Origin: Pseudoips prasinana
Lineage: Eukaryota; Arthropoda; Insecta; Lepidoptera; Nolidae
NCBI GenBank assembly: GCA_951640165.1
Contig: OX621253.1
Coordinates: 12,976,001 to 13,040,000, forward strand
DNA: 64,000 nt
Direction of reading: 5' to 3'
Position numbers and translations under genes: made by a program. Under the pieces are notes generated by a model. It saw only the letters and a list, made by a program, of their open reading frames with translations, was not told the DNA's origin and ran no database searches. Below, one piece after another: positions 11,801 through 22,800 of the stretch (position 1 is the stretch's first letter; each line of letters begins with the position of its first letter).

Positions 11801-13054
11801 ACTTTCAATAGGAGCAGCTCATACTATCTTTGACATCCGCCTTGATCTATTTACCTAGAATAACAGATTTTTAATGTAGTGGGCAAATTGTCACACCCAT
11901 CTTGTTTTTCAATAAAAATATAGTATGTAATTGTAAAAAAAATTAGCATTCACCTGTATAGAAGTTAAAATAGCTGACACATCATATGTTGGACTCCATC
12001 TGTTTTGCAGAATGTCTAAGCAGATTCCTCCATCAGCATACACATTAGGGTGAAACATTTTAGAGACAAATCGGACTGTGGGCGGTTTGTTAGGATACTC
12101 TTCTGTGAATTCTATGGTTAGCTTGAATGTTCCATCTTCAAATGGAGTGTCATGGGGTCCGAATATCACAGCATTCCAAATCATAATATTGTTGTCAGTG
12201 GGAGCACCAGACACACCGGTAGGTGGGTCTTCTTGTAAGCTGTGGGAATTAAAGCAATTGGTAAAATAAAAATTATGTCAAAAGAATCAAAATAAAATTA
12301 TAAAAAAGAAATTTAAAAAATATTGTTCAACAAAGTAATTTCAAAATATTATACTATTAGTACCTATAAAAAATGAATACACATGTGGAATTATTACTAT
12401 GATTCACATTAAGGAATTTGTAGCTAATACCTAAAATTTTGAATCATTGTTCTCTTAATATTTACTACCTCAGACTATTAATATTAAATATTACTGAGTA
12501 TGAAAGGTTTTTTACAATAGTATACAAAGGCGTCATGGTCCCATTATATACCTATACAACAAAATCAAGGTCATGAGACAACTTTTTTGATGACTTTGAA
12601 GGCAAATGTTAGCAAATGTCATCTTTTAAGAGTATCTAGTGAGTTTGTTCTCAATAGCAGCATTTGTTCTCGATAAAACAGATTTATATTTGGATAACCT
12701 AAATAATAGCTTGAGTCTACAACAAACGACGTCTATACAACATCGAGTGACGTCGCTATGTCTACTTATAGCGTCTCCACCTCCCGAACAATAACACTAA
12801 GAATTCCATCTTTCGCTGGTTTCCTCGATAACTCTTATTCGAAGTATAGAACAAAATAGAAATCGATTAAAATGACTGTGATGTAATTTGATGAATCAGC
12901 AATATAATTTTGGACAAAGATTTTTTTATTAGAATCTTAAATATGAGCGTGAGAAAACCACTGCTGAAGGGAGATTTTTCTCGAAATATGTGTAATATTT
13001 AGATACGAACCGTTTGAAATCTCTCATCAGGCGTCTTCTGGCTGGAGTTGACAT
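8805..13054 (-). CDS. UbcD6: E2 ubiquitin-conjugating enzyme, Rad6/UBE2A orthologue (UbcD6)
   Basis: Three exons read on the minus strand: 13054-13011 (starts [14 protein letters not shown]), 12239-11954, and 8930-8805. All junctions are GT-AG. The lengths 44+286+126 make 152 codons including stop, giving 151 residues, the expected length of insect Rad6. The UBC core shows [13 protein letters not shown], the [15 protein letters not shown] active-site segment with its catalytic Cys, and the [17 protein letters not shown] helix. The C-terminus ([15 protein letters not shown]) is the ordinary fly-type tail without the acidic extension of yeast. Rad6-class E2s ubiquitinate PCNA and histone H2B with Rad18/Bre1-type ligases in the nucleus. 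Intron 1 is 771 bp; intron 2 is 3,023 bp and full of repeats. Start codon is 840 bp from that of the divergent CCDC174 gene. Confidence 0.96.
9186..9577 (-). mobile_element. tRNA-derived SINE family C, copy 1 (interrupted by MITE M1)
   Basis: Read on the minus strand it has the SINE-C landmarks: a B-box-like segment next to cccacccag, then caggacagatatttgtgtgcatgaaca, then tttacgaaat...gtagtatatcag. A 217-bp palindromic MITE splits it between cccacccag and caggaca. It lies in UbcD6 intron 2. Other copies: 19822, 28100, 36490, 44440. Confidence 0.65.
9284..9500. mobile_element. Palindromic MITE M1, copy 1
   Basis: Near-perfect fold-back unit: aacgccattcacgaa...taacctttatttatttgaacg on one arm and its complement on the other, with centre atcgattgtcaacgttgaag. 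The arm at the 9284 side is shortened and rearranged compared with 44537-44777. It is inserted in SINE-C. Confidence 0.7.
9861..10135 (+). mobile_element. tRNA-derived SINE family B, copy 1
   Basis: Starts tgacggtcaccatagcctag with an A-box (tagcctagttgg) and a canonical B-box (ggttcgaatcc, 9918-9928), followed by a non-tRNA body (gcctggtacccatagtacaag, gatgatctgtgtgacattgt) and an AT-rich tail. The inverted copy at 15255-15520 matches over the full length. It lies in UbcD6 intron 2. The boxes belong to a SINE promoter, not a functional tRNA gene. Confidence 0.85.
10136..10964. other. UbcD6 intron 2, no feature
   Basis: AT-rich intronic sequence. I see no coding signal, no tRNA boxes and no recognisable repeat. 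Confidence 0.5.
10965..11945. repeat. Tandem array, about five units of ~200 bp
   Basis: Five diverged head-to-tail units, beginning near 10975, 11175, 11370, 11570 and 11768. Each contains gagcact-type, ctaactagac.ttcaa, agcagctcatact, catcagccttgatctattta, ataacagattttta and cacatccaacttgtttttca segments. It ends within about 10 bp of the 5' splice site of UbcD6 exon 2 (donor at 11953). Confidence 0.85.
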
Positions 13055-13894
13055 TTTGATCTCACGCACTTATTCCACAACTTTTTTTATACCGTATCGG
13101 TGGGCTGTGATTATCCTATGAAACTTTTATGATGTATGGATGAATCTGATAACTGTAAAGTTTAGCTTGTACACAAAAGATTCCGTTTTTGTCGTTGTGT
13201 AGAAATTTCTGTCGTCACGGCCAGCGAGATGGTTGTCAGATGACCATGAAATTAGCAATTGAAAACGCTGCAAGTGGTCAATAGACATGTCATGTCAACT
13301 TTTGCTAGATAACTTCACACCGGTCGATATTCTAGTTACTGTCACCACGTTGTATGTACCTACTTTCAAAATCGATATATTTTTTTAGTCGAGTTGAGTA
13401 TTTTGTTGCGGGATTATTAATTGACATTTACGACGATTTACGAAATATCAATAATGTATATACACTCGGTTCACAATGTTAAAATAGTAATTTTGCGTTG
13501 GTTAAACTATCATATTATATTATTAATGATTGAAATCCTTCACATTTCATCAGAGTTGTTTTACTCGAAGGAATATTCGTCTTTGTCACATTCTCTTTGA
13601 GATGCAGTTTGTTATATACTCTTTGGTTTATATGTTTACACCAAAGATACTAAATTTATAATATCTTTGGTTTACACAGAGTACACTTTATTGTGTGCTT
13701 ACTCATTTTGAGAATATTATGTGCATTATTTATTTTAGTTTTACTAAATATCTCGATAAATAATAATACAAGATGTTATAAAACACTATACTGTTATTTC
13801 AGAAGGAAAATAATTAAACGACCCTATTACTTATGTAGAGAACATATAAGACTACACAATATTATCAGCTGATGTGTATAACAAAAAAGCAACG
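13055..13894. promoter_or_regulatory. Head-to-head promoter region of UbcD6 and CCDC174
   Basis: The two start codons face away from each other across 840 bp with no repeat inside except minor inverted tracts (ccaaagata/tatctttgg, about 13642-13672). The region should carry both promoters and both 5' UTRs. I cannot point to specific factor sites. Inference from gene layout. Confidence 0.6.
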
Positions 13895-16800
13895 ATGAAC
13901 GACCAAGGTTCAAAGAAGATTCTTTTCAACAAATCTACGGTAAGACTAGTGTATATTTCAAAGAACGGAAGTCCGTGGTCTCTACATAAGCTATTTTGAA
14001 ATATTATTTCTTGTATTGTGTTACAAAAAATCTGGTAGACATTTGTTCACTAAAAATTTAGTGTACATGTTAACCATTGTAAAAAGTCCTTACAATGCCA
14101 GGTTATTTATTTATTTAAAGGTACACCAACAGCTTCTGTATAAGTATAACATCTAATAACGATTGGTACCAAGTTATGGTCTTATACAGTTGCCAATAAC
14201 AGGTGAACCAACACTCACAAATAGAAATGATAACCTAAGCTAAAAACAAAGTGTAATAAAATTAAAGTGGTAATAAACAAATATATAACAAATAATAACT
14301 AATCTTAACTAAACTGGTTCAATGAGTGTTAAATGATACCAATGATTGCATACCATACATATAAATATTTGCATTTTGAGACTGGTAGGTTCTTACAAGC
14401 TTACTATAATATGTACAGACGCCAGCACATCTAGCTACTGCTATCTGTCAAATTCTTTTATAGAATTTTATGTTTATCAGAAAAGCATAAAGTTCACTTT
14501 CAATTGAAGAAATTTAACAGAGGAGTAGCTTGATGCGCTGGTGTCTGTACTTCACTTTGGCAATCACCTTACAATTATGTTAGATATGATAACTTTTTAT
14601 TGTACACTAAAACATTACAGGATACAAAAATATAATAACAAAAAGTACAATTGCAACTTAGGCAGGGATTGGAGTATGTAGTAACAGAGATAGGGTAGTT
14701 GTCAGTGTACACAAGTATAGAAATGGTACGCACTGGTATCATTACAAAGATCAAGGGTTTTCTACAACATATTAGATAAATTACATATATAATATATATT
14801 AACCTACATCCTGAGTTATACAATGTGGAGCAGGACGATTGACATTCCTCTAAACCACGTAAAGAATGGCATGCTCTTAACCCGTATACAAAAAATCAAT
14901 CAAATTCAATTAATACTTTAGCCACAGGAAATTATTTTTCATTTTCATAATTTTCAACATGATGTAGATCGGAGTCCGTCATAATAGGTAATCGGCCGCC
15001 GCCCGCTGCACGCCGCACCACGCCGCGCACTAGGTCAGTGACTTTTCGTAGATAAAGCGTGTTTACTTTTTATGCAGTTGATTCAGCCATTTATTTTGTT
15101 TGAAAATTGCAATTTTAAATTTTTCCACTAACTACTAATCTTCTTGTCTTAAAATGTTTTGATGTACTAGTACTGTGGTCGTTTTAATTTAATGTCGTAG
15201 TTCCAGATCCACATTGTATACACGCATATATACTTATATTTCATAAATAAGTTATTATAATATAATAATAATGATATCTAGGGACAATGTCACACGGATC
15301 ATCCTAGCCCCAAACTAAGCAAAGCTTGTACTATGGGTACCAGGCGATGATATACATACTTATATAGATAGATAAATACTTATATACATAGAAAACATTC
15401 ATGACTCAGAAACAAATATTTGTGCTCATCACACAAATATTTGCATTTACTGGGATTCGAACCCAGGACCACCAGCTTCGTAGGCAGGAACACTACCAAC
15501 TAGGCTACAGTGACCGTCAAGTAAAAACAAACGTAAAATGTTATATATAATATGTTCTAAGATAGTTTCTTCATGTTATTTTTATATTTTCAGCTATTCA
15601 GTTTAAAGGCAGAGTTACTGAGAAAGCAAGAGGAGGTACACGAAAAGAAGCAATTGCCTCAGAACAAGGTTGCAAACTTCAAGCCTCCAGTCAAAGTAAA
15701 GGAAGTTAAAACCGTAAATAATGAATATAAGAAAACTCTCAAAGATAACCTCAAAGCAGTGGATACAGAGGAATTAGAAGCATGTAGGAAATCAAAGTAA
15801 GTCTTTGTTATTACCTATAGCTATTGCATAAAGGTCCAACCACACCAAACGGCCTGTATCGGCCCGCATCGAAACGAATTTTACAATCTTTAAACAAAAT
15901 TAAATCTTGTATACAGTGTTTAAAGTTTATATTACCAAGTCAAGGGTAAACACAGCCGGGGAAATGCCGCGACACGCGATCGGCTCCGTCCGCATGCGTT
16001 CGGATACCGGCGCATACGTTCGAATACCGCCGAATGCGCTCGGAGCCGTCCGCCTGCGTTCGGATTCCGCCGGGTGCGCTGGGGACGCGTGATCACATTC
16101 TCGAAAGTTTTCCTTTTCTGTATTTTACTATTATTTTCTTCTTCTTCCAATGCAATAGCCAACAATACTACGTCTACTTCAACCATTTTCAAAAAATACG
16201 ACCCGTCTGCACTCAAGGCTTAAAACTATGAAACTAAAAAAGAAGCGAAGGTAGTAGTATGCGACGACGCGACGTCCTGCTGGACGCGGTCGGATGCCGT
16301 CGCATTCGACCGTATCCGACTGCATCCGGTCGGATGCGGCGGCATCCGACCACGTTCGTGCGGTGCGATACTGGCCGATGCGGGCCGTTTGGTGTGGTTG
16401 GACCTCAAAGGTCCAACCACACCAAACGGCCCGCATCGGCCCGCATCGAAACGAATTTTACAATCTTTAAACGAAATTAAATCTTGTATACAGTGTTTAA
16501 AGTTTATATTACCAAGTCAAGGGTAAACACAGCCGGTGACATGCCGCGACACGCGATCGGCTCTGTCCGCATGCGTTCGGATACCGGCGCATACGTTCGA
16601 ATACCGCCGAATGCGCTCGGAGCCGTCCGCATGCGTTCGGATTCCGCCGGGTGCACTGGGGTTTAAAACTATGAAACTAAAAAAGAAGCGAAGGTAGTAG
16701 TATGCGACGACGCGACGTCCGGCCGGACGCGGTCGGATGCCGTCGCATTCGACCGTATCAGACTGCATCCGGTCGGATGCGGCGGCATCCAACCGCGTCC

Positions 16801-19800
16801 GTGCGGTGCGATACTGGCCGAATGCGGGCCGTTTGGTGTGGTTGGACCTTTAGACTCCCATTCTGGAGATCCTAAGGGGAGGCCCATCATTCAGCAATGG
16901 ACATCATTTGGGTTGGGTTGGATTTGCCCACTTGTGAAGACATGAAGCATCATTGGGGTGTCTTTCTTGTCAATTAACACCAGACTCTTAGACACAAGTC
17001 ATTGGGGTCTTTTAAATTGTTGCCAAGATAAAATGAAATTGCCCTACTTACATATGTATGTATATCATATGCTTGGTGAGGTGTGACTAAAATCACCCTT
17101 TGATTGGTATCCATTTATAAATTAAGAAAGATTACACGTAATATGTACTTGAGTAGAGGATGGAAGTAGGTATAGTGTGTACTGTTTCACTGCAGAAGAA
17201 TGACCTCCTTTCTTCTGCAGTGAAACAGCTTATAATTATTAAAAAAGGGGTTAATAAACTGCAATTTCTTCTAATTGAAAATGACAAAATTTATAATATC
17301 TTCAACTTGTCAGACATCTGTTATGCTGGTGCATAACAGATGTCTGTGCTTGACAACCAGTGTGGAAAACCTAGTACTATAACAGCTACGAACAACATAT
17401 ATTAGGTCTTTACCTATGAAATTGCCGTTCTGCAGTACTGGCCATTTCAAATCAAAATAATTTTTGTTTGGCTAAGAATTCTAATTTCAAATTAATTTTA
17501 TTTTAAAAACATGGATTCTTTTTTCCAAAAGTAGTCATTTCTTTATTGATTAGTGTTACATTTTCATCGCATTTCAATCTTTTTCGTCATCATGGATACG
17601 TTAAAAATTCGAGTAATTATGGAATATGAGTACCGTCGTGGCAGCAACGCGGCACAAGCGGCACGCAACATCAACAACGTTTACGGAGCTAACACTACAA
17701 ACCAACGCACCACCTGTTATTGGTTTGCTCGCTTCCGTTCTGGAAATTTCGACCTGAAAAATGAACCTCGCGGTCGTCCGAAGACTTTGGTCGACAATGA
17801 CGAATTAAAGGCGGTTGTGGAAGCTGATGATACACAATCTACGGCTGAATTAGCAGCAGCTTTCGACGTTAGCGTCAAAACAATATTGGTCCATTTGCGT
17901 CAAATTGGCAAGGTAAAAAAGCTTGACAAATGGGTGCCCCACGAACTCAATGATCGCCAGCGCGAAGTACGCGTCGAGACGTGCCTTGCACTGCTCAACA
18001 GACACACAAATGAAGGAATTTTGAACCGCATTGTTACCTGCGATGAAAAATGGATTCTGTTTGATAACCGCAAGCGCTCAGCAAGTTGGTTGGATCCTGG
18101 TTCAGCACCTAAACAATGCCCTAAACGAAAACTTACCCCTAGAAAAGTGATGGTCACTGTTTGGTGGTCTAGCGCTGGTGTGATTCATCACAGCTTCTTA
18201 CCAAACGGGGTGAGCATTACTGCAGATGTGTACTGTGAAGAACTGAGCACAATGATGGAGAAGCTGGCGCATCTCCAACCAGCATTGGTCAATCGCTCGT
18301 CTCCGCTGCTCCTGCACGACAACGCGCGACCTCATACTGCACAGCAGACGGTCTCCAAGTTGCAAGAACTGGGGTTGGAAGCTCTCCGTCATCCGCCCTA
18401 CTCACCAGACCTTGCGCCTACAGACTACTACTTTTTCCAGAATTTGGATAACTTCTTGGCGGGAAAAAAATTCAATACCCGAGAGGCAGTACAAAATGCC
18501 TTTGAAGAATTTGTTGCCTCCCGTCCAGCTGATTTCTTTAAGAAGGGCATCAATAAACTGCCACTGCGATGGCAAAGATGCATTGATTGCATGGGTGATT
18601 ACTTCGATTAATACAAATAAAAAAATTCATGAAAAAAATTCGTTTAAATTTTTTCATACAAAACGGCAATTTCATAGGTAAAGACCTATTATAATATTTA
18701 TATATGCATCTTGTCACAGGTTTTTTTTTAATTATATAATTGCAAGACCAAGACCCCCTAGCTTAGTGAGCTACCTGATCATAAGTGATAACAACCCACT
18801 GACATTCCCTACAACAGACGGGCCATAAGTGCATTACTGGCCTTTCACAAAGGTCTATGCTTCTTGAAGGTTGCTACTAGTAGATAGTAGATATTATACA
18901 AGTTATCTCCGAATAACTTAGCTAAGGTGCTAGCCATCACAAATATTGCTAAATATAATGTAACAAACTAACAATTTTATTATGTAAAAATGTATTGCAT
19001 TTAACTGTACGCACCTATTATTGTTATAGTTTTATGTTATGTGGTGAAATAAACAATTATCTTATCTTATCTATTCTAGTACTAGTAGATACTCGATATT
19101 ATTCTTCATCAATCATAGTTCACCTTTTTGTGAATTACTGTGTTTTATGTATGTATTGTAGTTACTAAAGAAGGTCTCTTTATTATTTTTTAGATCAGCT
19201 TTAGAGAAAAAAGCAGAACTATATGAGCACTTAGCAGATAGTGCAGGCAACTCCCAGCTAGCCAGTAGGTTTCTAGTGGACTTCAAAACAAAGAAACAAT
19301 TAGAACCTGCTGAAGAAGAACCTGAAGTTGGAATGGTAGCTCTTCAAAATATCAGTGAACTATCTAATGTGGATGAAGATGAATGGTAATATATTCATAT
19401 CTGTATATACTTACAAATATAGCTAGTGCCTCCAAATGACATGATCATACTGAGTAGAAGTACAAATTAGTTTGCCTTGTCATAAGACTCAAATTACAAG
19501 TATAAAAGGACTTAAATACAGAAAAAAACTTGAGACTTGCTGAAAAACATCCTGTAGAGGTCTGGATTAAAACCAATGTAATTTTCATCTTAAACAACTG
19601 TATAATTAAATAATGTTCTGGCTTTACAATCAATTAACTTCAAAAATCAAGTAGCTCTTCTATTTATTTTTAAATAAATTACTACTTATACTATTTAAAT
19701 AAATCCATGTATTGCAGGGTACTTTAATTTAATTAAAACTTAAGTGATGTTATAGAAAATCATAAGTGGATCATTTAAATCATTTGCTGTGCATCAAACC

Positions 19801-22800
19801 TTAAATATGAGGCTACCAAGGTAGCACCTGTAGTAGCCAGGTACTCCATATGCAACTGTAACAGGCCACTTTCATGCTGCAGGTTGTGGGTTCAATTCCC
19901 ACCCAGGACAGAGATTTTGTGTGCATTAACATGGCATATAAAATTAGTATAATTATGTAGTATATCAGTTATCTCATTTCCATAGTACAAGCTCTGTTTA
20001 GTTTGGGATCAGATCGCAATGTGTGAATGATGTCTTAGGATATAATATCATTATTAACTGCTACCTAACCTTGGTACTTATGCAAGAGGTAGTTACAGAA
20101 TGAATGAACCTATCTGTTGACTCAAATGTACCTTGTCTAGATTTCATATGATTCAGATTGATTATACTTTGATTTGTAAGTTACAATAAATTGTTAAACA
20201 ATAGTTATCGTGCAATTTACAGGGCCGAATTCACAGATTGCTTGGGCAGGACTCGGAAATGTCACAAATCAGACATAGATTTGTTCATGAAAAGAGACAA
20301 AGAGCTTATGAAGGTTATATCTAAAGATGCTTCTAATAATGATGATGTTGGGGCTCCACCTGAGGTAAATAATAACAAAACATTATTAAAAAGATGCTCT
20401 TTTAGTCAGTTAAATTTTTATTTGCTCTTTCAATGTAAGCCATGCCATTATAACATGAGAGCGTTCAACTATGTAACACAATTGTTGGAGTATTTAACCC
20501 TCCCTCCCATGTAACGCGCTGTAACGTTTCTCTACCTCCCCCCTAGTAAAACTTTAAGTAACCACCAAACAGCCATTTTTATCTTCATTCAAATATTACA
20601 AATATTTATTTATTTAGAAAAAAAGTGCTGAAGGCTGTTTTGAAGGGTTAAAATATAACAATGTTACGTAACACATTAGTTCAAACGCCCACACTCGCCC
20701 CTGTAATGCATCATAACTTTTTACAAGACCCCCCTACACCCAAAGTCGTTCAGTAAAACTTCAACACTCTATACTGTAATAACCCATGTTAACTGTATCA
20801 CAAGGCGAAGGAGGACTCGCGCCGTGCGGTAGAGTCGAGCAGAACACATTTATTTTCGAGAAGTTTGCTCTAGATAGAACTATAACTACAATACTACATG
20901 TTATGTTGCCTATACTATTGTTTTTTATGTAAACATAATGGATACAATAGTAAAATAATGGCATGTGTCTTTCAATGGCATCATCCTAACTTATTTAGTT
21001 TTAGTACAATTTCTAATATGGGCTTGTTTGACTTTCAATATAATTTTATTTTTTTACATATGATGATGATGTCCTCCCGACCGAATTTTGGCCACGGCGG
21101 CCAGTCTTAATGGAGACTAGCCAATTGCGCAGGACTTATTATAGTGCACAAGTGCGTGCGCAAACACAGGGGCACTTTCTATTCCATCACTCTCATGATC
21201 CGATGGGACGCCTAGCGATACGACCGGAAAGAGTTCAGATACAAGAACGACGGCTTTACGTGCTCTCCAAGGCACGGGGGTGTAATACCGCCAACTTCCA
21301 GACTTCGGGCTGATACTGAGAAATTTCTTTTTACGGAAAAATCCCCAAATCACTTTTTGGGCCAACCCGGGATTTGAACCCAGGACCTCATTATCTGCGG
21401 TTGAACACGCTACCGCAAGACCAACGAGGCAGTCAGCAGCATTTACATATAATTATATTTCAAACTAGCTGTGCCCCGCGGTTTTTCCCGCGCTAAACTC
21501 TATAAATTATCACAGCTCCTTCCCTGTAGGTGATAGCGTGATAATATAGAGCCTATAAGTTGACCCGACCTCTTAGTTTCATGCAATATTTGAAGTAAAT
21601 CCATGCAGTACTTTTTGAGTTTAGCCCGGACATACATACAGACAAACCGACCAAAATTATAAATACTATATTTTTGGCTTCGATATCGACTGTGGATCAC
21701 ACCCCCAGTATCCTTTAAAAAAAAATTCAATGTACTGTTTTGACTTTCCTATGATTTTATTATATGTATAGATATATAATTTTTATGCCAACTTGCAAGA
21801 CTTCAATGGCTAAATGGCATTGTCAATAATGGCTAATACTTCTGAATTAATTAAATAGTATGCTTGATTGTTCTATATTTGCTTATTTGAATCACGTGAT
21901 CTGCCTCAAATGTAAAATGGTCCTGCATAGACATTTTTACTTTTAAAGGTAAATTAAATCTGATTTTCATACATTGTCATTTGGCAGTTGATTTTTAAGA
22001 GTATATTCTTTAATATCTTATATGTATAGAACTGACTGACTGACTGCCTCGTTGGTCTAACGGTAGCGTGTTCACCCGCAGAGGACGAGGTCCTGTGGGT
22101 TCAAATCCCTGATTGGGCTAAAAAGTGATGTTGGGACTTTTCTGTAAAAAGAAAAAGCTCTGCAGCTTCTCAGCATCATCTCCAAGTCTGGGAGTTGGCG
22201 GTATTATACCCCGTGCCTCGGAGAGCACGTAGAGCCGTAGCTCCTGTGCCTGACCTGTTTCCGGTCGTGTCGCAAGGCGTCCCATCGGATCATGAGAGTG
22301 ATGGAAATGAAAGTGCTTTGTGTTACGCACACACTTGTGCACTATAATACGTCCCGCGCAGATGGCTAATCTCTATTGAGACTGGCCGCCGTGGCCGTAA
22401 TTCGGCTAGGAGGACCTTATATTATTGTATAGAACTACTCCATATTCAAATATCATCTGTATGATTATTTTTGGACTTCAAAATTATCTCGGAAAATTAT
22501 TTTCAGGAAGAAGCAACTCCTATGAAAGAAAAACCACTGTTAGTGCAGAAGACAAATGATTATCTCCAATCACTCCGAGAGAAATGGGAAGAGAAAGAAC
22601 AGGAGTTACTGGCTAAAGACAGGGACATACATTATCAGGATCTTCTGTTTGACGGTTTGTGTTGTTATATACAATATTTTTCATTTTATTAATTTTTTAT
22701 GGGCAGGGGCTACTCTAATTTATTTAATTATTTTCTTAGGAAGACCAACAGCATTTATCAACACAATGTTTATGATATATTCATAGGCAGCAGAAAGCCA

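Noticed and set aside
10965..11945. CRISPR-like array
   Set aside because: Units are ~200 bp, diverged and directly adjacent with no spacer structure; the genome is eukaryotic.
15907..16890. Several overlapping open frames of 60-95 residues rich in Arg and Ser
   Set aside because: They arise from the GC-rich repetitive core of the two TIR elements, occur in several frames and both strands, and have no domain.
16868..16912. Possible RTE 3' fragment (ggagatcctaaggggaggcc, gcaatggacatcatttggg)
   Set aside because: Similarity to the RTE end is short and diverged; too weak to list as a feature.
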